From: Rufibacter radiotolerans
GTDB lineage: Bacteria; Bacteroidota; Bacteroidia; Cytophagales; Hymenobacteraceae
Direction: 5' to 3'
Assembly: GCF_001078055.1 (NCBI RefSeq)
Contig: NZ_CP010777.1
Span: 1,572,408-1,636,407 of the forward strand
Length of the DNA: 64,000 nt
Both the position numbers and the translations under genes were made by a program. The notes below the pieces were generated by a model. The model saw only the letters and a program-made list of their open reading frames with translations, ran no database searches and had not been told where the DNA came from. Below are positions 63,310 to 64,000 of this stretch, piece by piece (within the stretch, counting starts at the first letter, position 1; each line of letters begins with the position of its first letter).

Positions 63310-63375
63310 AAAAGGTCTGGGTCTGTTTTGAAGGCGTTTTCTAAAAAACACCTTCAAAACAGACCCAGACCTTTT
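63310..63375. terminator. perfect-arm terminator with dispersed repeat at its tip
   Basis: Stem AAAAGGTCTGGGTCTGTTTT... and complement with one mismatch; repeat core at 63325-63360 in the variant GAAGGCG/ACACCTTC. Convergent miaE and the 63431 gene lie on either side. Confidence 0.9.
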
Positions 63376-63430
63376 ATGTAGCGTTGTCGAGGATATTTCT
63401 AACAATCAACAATTACCAACCAACAGTCCA

Positions 63431-64000
63431 TTAAGTCTTTTGCTTCTTCTTCTTAGCCGCCGGGAAAAGAATATTATTCAGAATTAACCGGTACCCGGGA
63501 GAGTTAGGGTACAGCGATAAGTCCGTAGGCTCTTCCTCCACAAAGTGCTGGTAGTCCTCAGGGTCATGGCCGCCATAGAAGGTCCAGGTGCCTTTCCCGA
63601 AGGTGCCATGAATGTAGCGGGCCTCGTCAATAGCTTTGTTCTCGCCCATAATCACCACGTCAGACTTGATCAGCCGCTTCTTAAACCCGGTGGTCAAACC
63701 CATAAACCCTTTGATAGTTTTCTCGTGGTTCTGAGTGAGCATGGTGGGGATAGGGTCCCATTTAGCGGAATAGGTGAAGAGCTGGAAATAGTCATTGTTC
63801 TCCCTCAGGCCCCGCTCCATCTGGCTGTTGTCAATGTTGGAAAACTCCGGGTGATACGGGTCTCTAATTAAGGTGAAATCCTTGAAAGCAAAGGTGTTGT
63901 CAAAGTTGAGTTTAGATTGTGCTTGAGGGTCTGAAGGATCGCCGTCAAACATGCTTTCGGTGATGTCCAGGCCAATAGCGGCTAGGGCAATGTCATACGT
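63431..64000 (-). CDS. secreted/cytoplasmic protein labelled asparagine synthetase B in Bacteroidota (partial)
   Basis: Only the C-terminal 189 residues are inside the window; the gene runs past the right edge in frame. The end LYPNSPGYRLILNNILFPAA and the run of Lys (KKKKQKT) are characteristic of a Bacteroidota family that databases often call asparagine synthetase B. No ATP-pyrophosphatase or glutaminase motif is visible in this part, so that name should not be trusted. Function unknown. Confidence 0.65.
   Translation of the reverse strand, partial: TYDIALAAIGLDITESMFDGDPSDPQAQSKLNFDNTFAFKDFTLIRDPYHPEFSNIDNSQMERGLRENNDYFQLFTYSAKWDPIPTMLTQNHEKTIKGFMGLTTGFKKRLIKSDVVIMGENKAIDEARYIHGTFGKGTWTFYGGHDPEDYQHFVEEEPTDLSLYPNSPGYRLILNNILFPAAKKKKQKT

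Noticed and set aside
63431..64000. True asparagine synthetase
   Set aside because: No glutaminase Cys or SGGxDS pyrophosphatase motif in the visible part; the name is a carried-over label.

Overview
The window reads as a chromosomal segment of a Bacteroidota bacterium, most likely order Cytophagales, family Hymenobacteraceae (Rufibacter/Pontibacter/Hymenobacter-like). That placement is inferred from gene families and from gene order (miaB, sigma-54 activator, lptE, TPR gene, secG, groES, groEL), from lineage-typical families (DUF3276, DUF3127, DUF4159, Porin_10-type porin, LptE family, the so-called asparagine synthetase B), and from TAnnTTTG-type -7 promoter elements upstream of several genes. 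No sequence search was run. The content is mostly housekeeping and envelope genes. I see no prophage, intact insertion sequence, CRISPR array or rRNA operon.

Layout. 1-3.8 kb: a tesA-like lipoprotein esterase (cut by the window start), divergent from a ybbA/ybbP-like ABC exporter. 3.9-14.6 kb: a polytopic membrane protein, an M49 dipeptidyl peptidase III lipoprotein, DinB, an OmpA/TSP3 porin-like protein, YchF, a PAS sensor that has no output domain, and DUF3276. 14.7-23.7 kb: RlpA coupled to DUF58, AlkA-like glycosylase, HMG-CoA lyase, LutA-like protein, an alpha/beta hydrolase broken by one in-frame stop, DapA, an AlbA_2 protein, an SDR, and DUF3127. 22.8-24.6 kb: a convergent isoaspartyl peptidase and cyanophycinase pair. 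24.8-31 kb: a YciF-type ferritin-like protein, an M1 aminopeptidase, an L,D-transpeptidase, a 550-bp gene-free stretch with a perfect 28-bp inverted repeat, an HTH protein and a stand-alone H-NOX haem protein. 31.3-36 kb: two identical tRNA-Asp genes in tandem, AccA, an MBL hydrolase, a patatin, an outer membrane protein and a PlsC-like acyltransferase. 36-47.3 kb: SMC, a small rsmE operon, PckA, a POT peptide transporter, a GH25 lysozyme and a lipoprotein. 47.4-55.1 kb: the miaB-to-groEL block. 55.2-64 kb: a lipoprotein, PabB, a zinc-ribbon protein with Nif3, LpxK, a porin, MiaE and a partial gene at the right edge.

The most distinctive structure is a dispersed palindrome of 36-42 bp. Each half is close to GTTTTGGGCCTGTTTT, with a 2-4 base centre. 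About twenty intergenic copies occur, roughly one every 3 kb. Many sit at convergent or 3' gene ends, where they are part of perfect terminator hairpins. One lies between the two genes of an ABC operon. Three further copies lie inside coding sequences (pabB once, the TPR gene twice) and are read in the same orientation and frame, giving a Phe-Ser-(Glu/Lys) core. This looks like a lineage-specific REP-like element that doubles as a terminator and as a source of peptide linkers.

Functional links: envelope biogenesis is well represented (LpxK, LptE, SecG, RlpA, L,D-transpeptidase, GH25, PlsC-like, porins). MiaB and MiaE, two steps of the ms2io6A tRNA modification pathway, are both present. Cyanophycinase and isoaspartyl peptidase can act in sequence on cyanophycin, although no cyanophycin synthetase is visible here.
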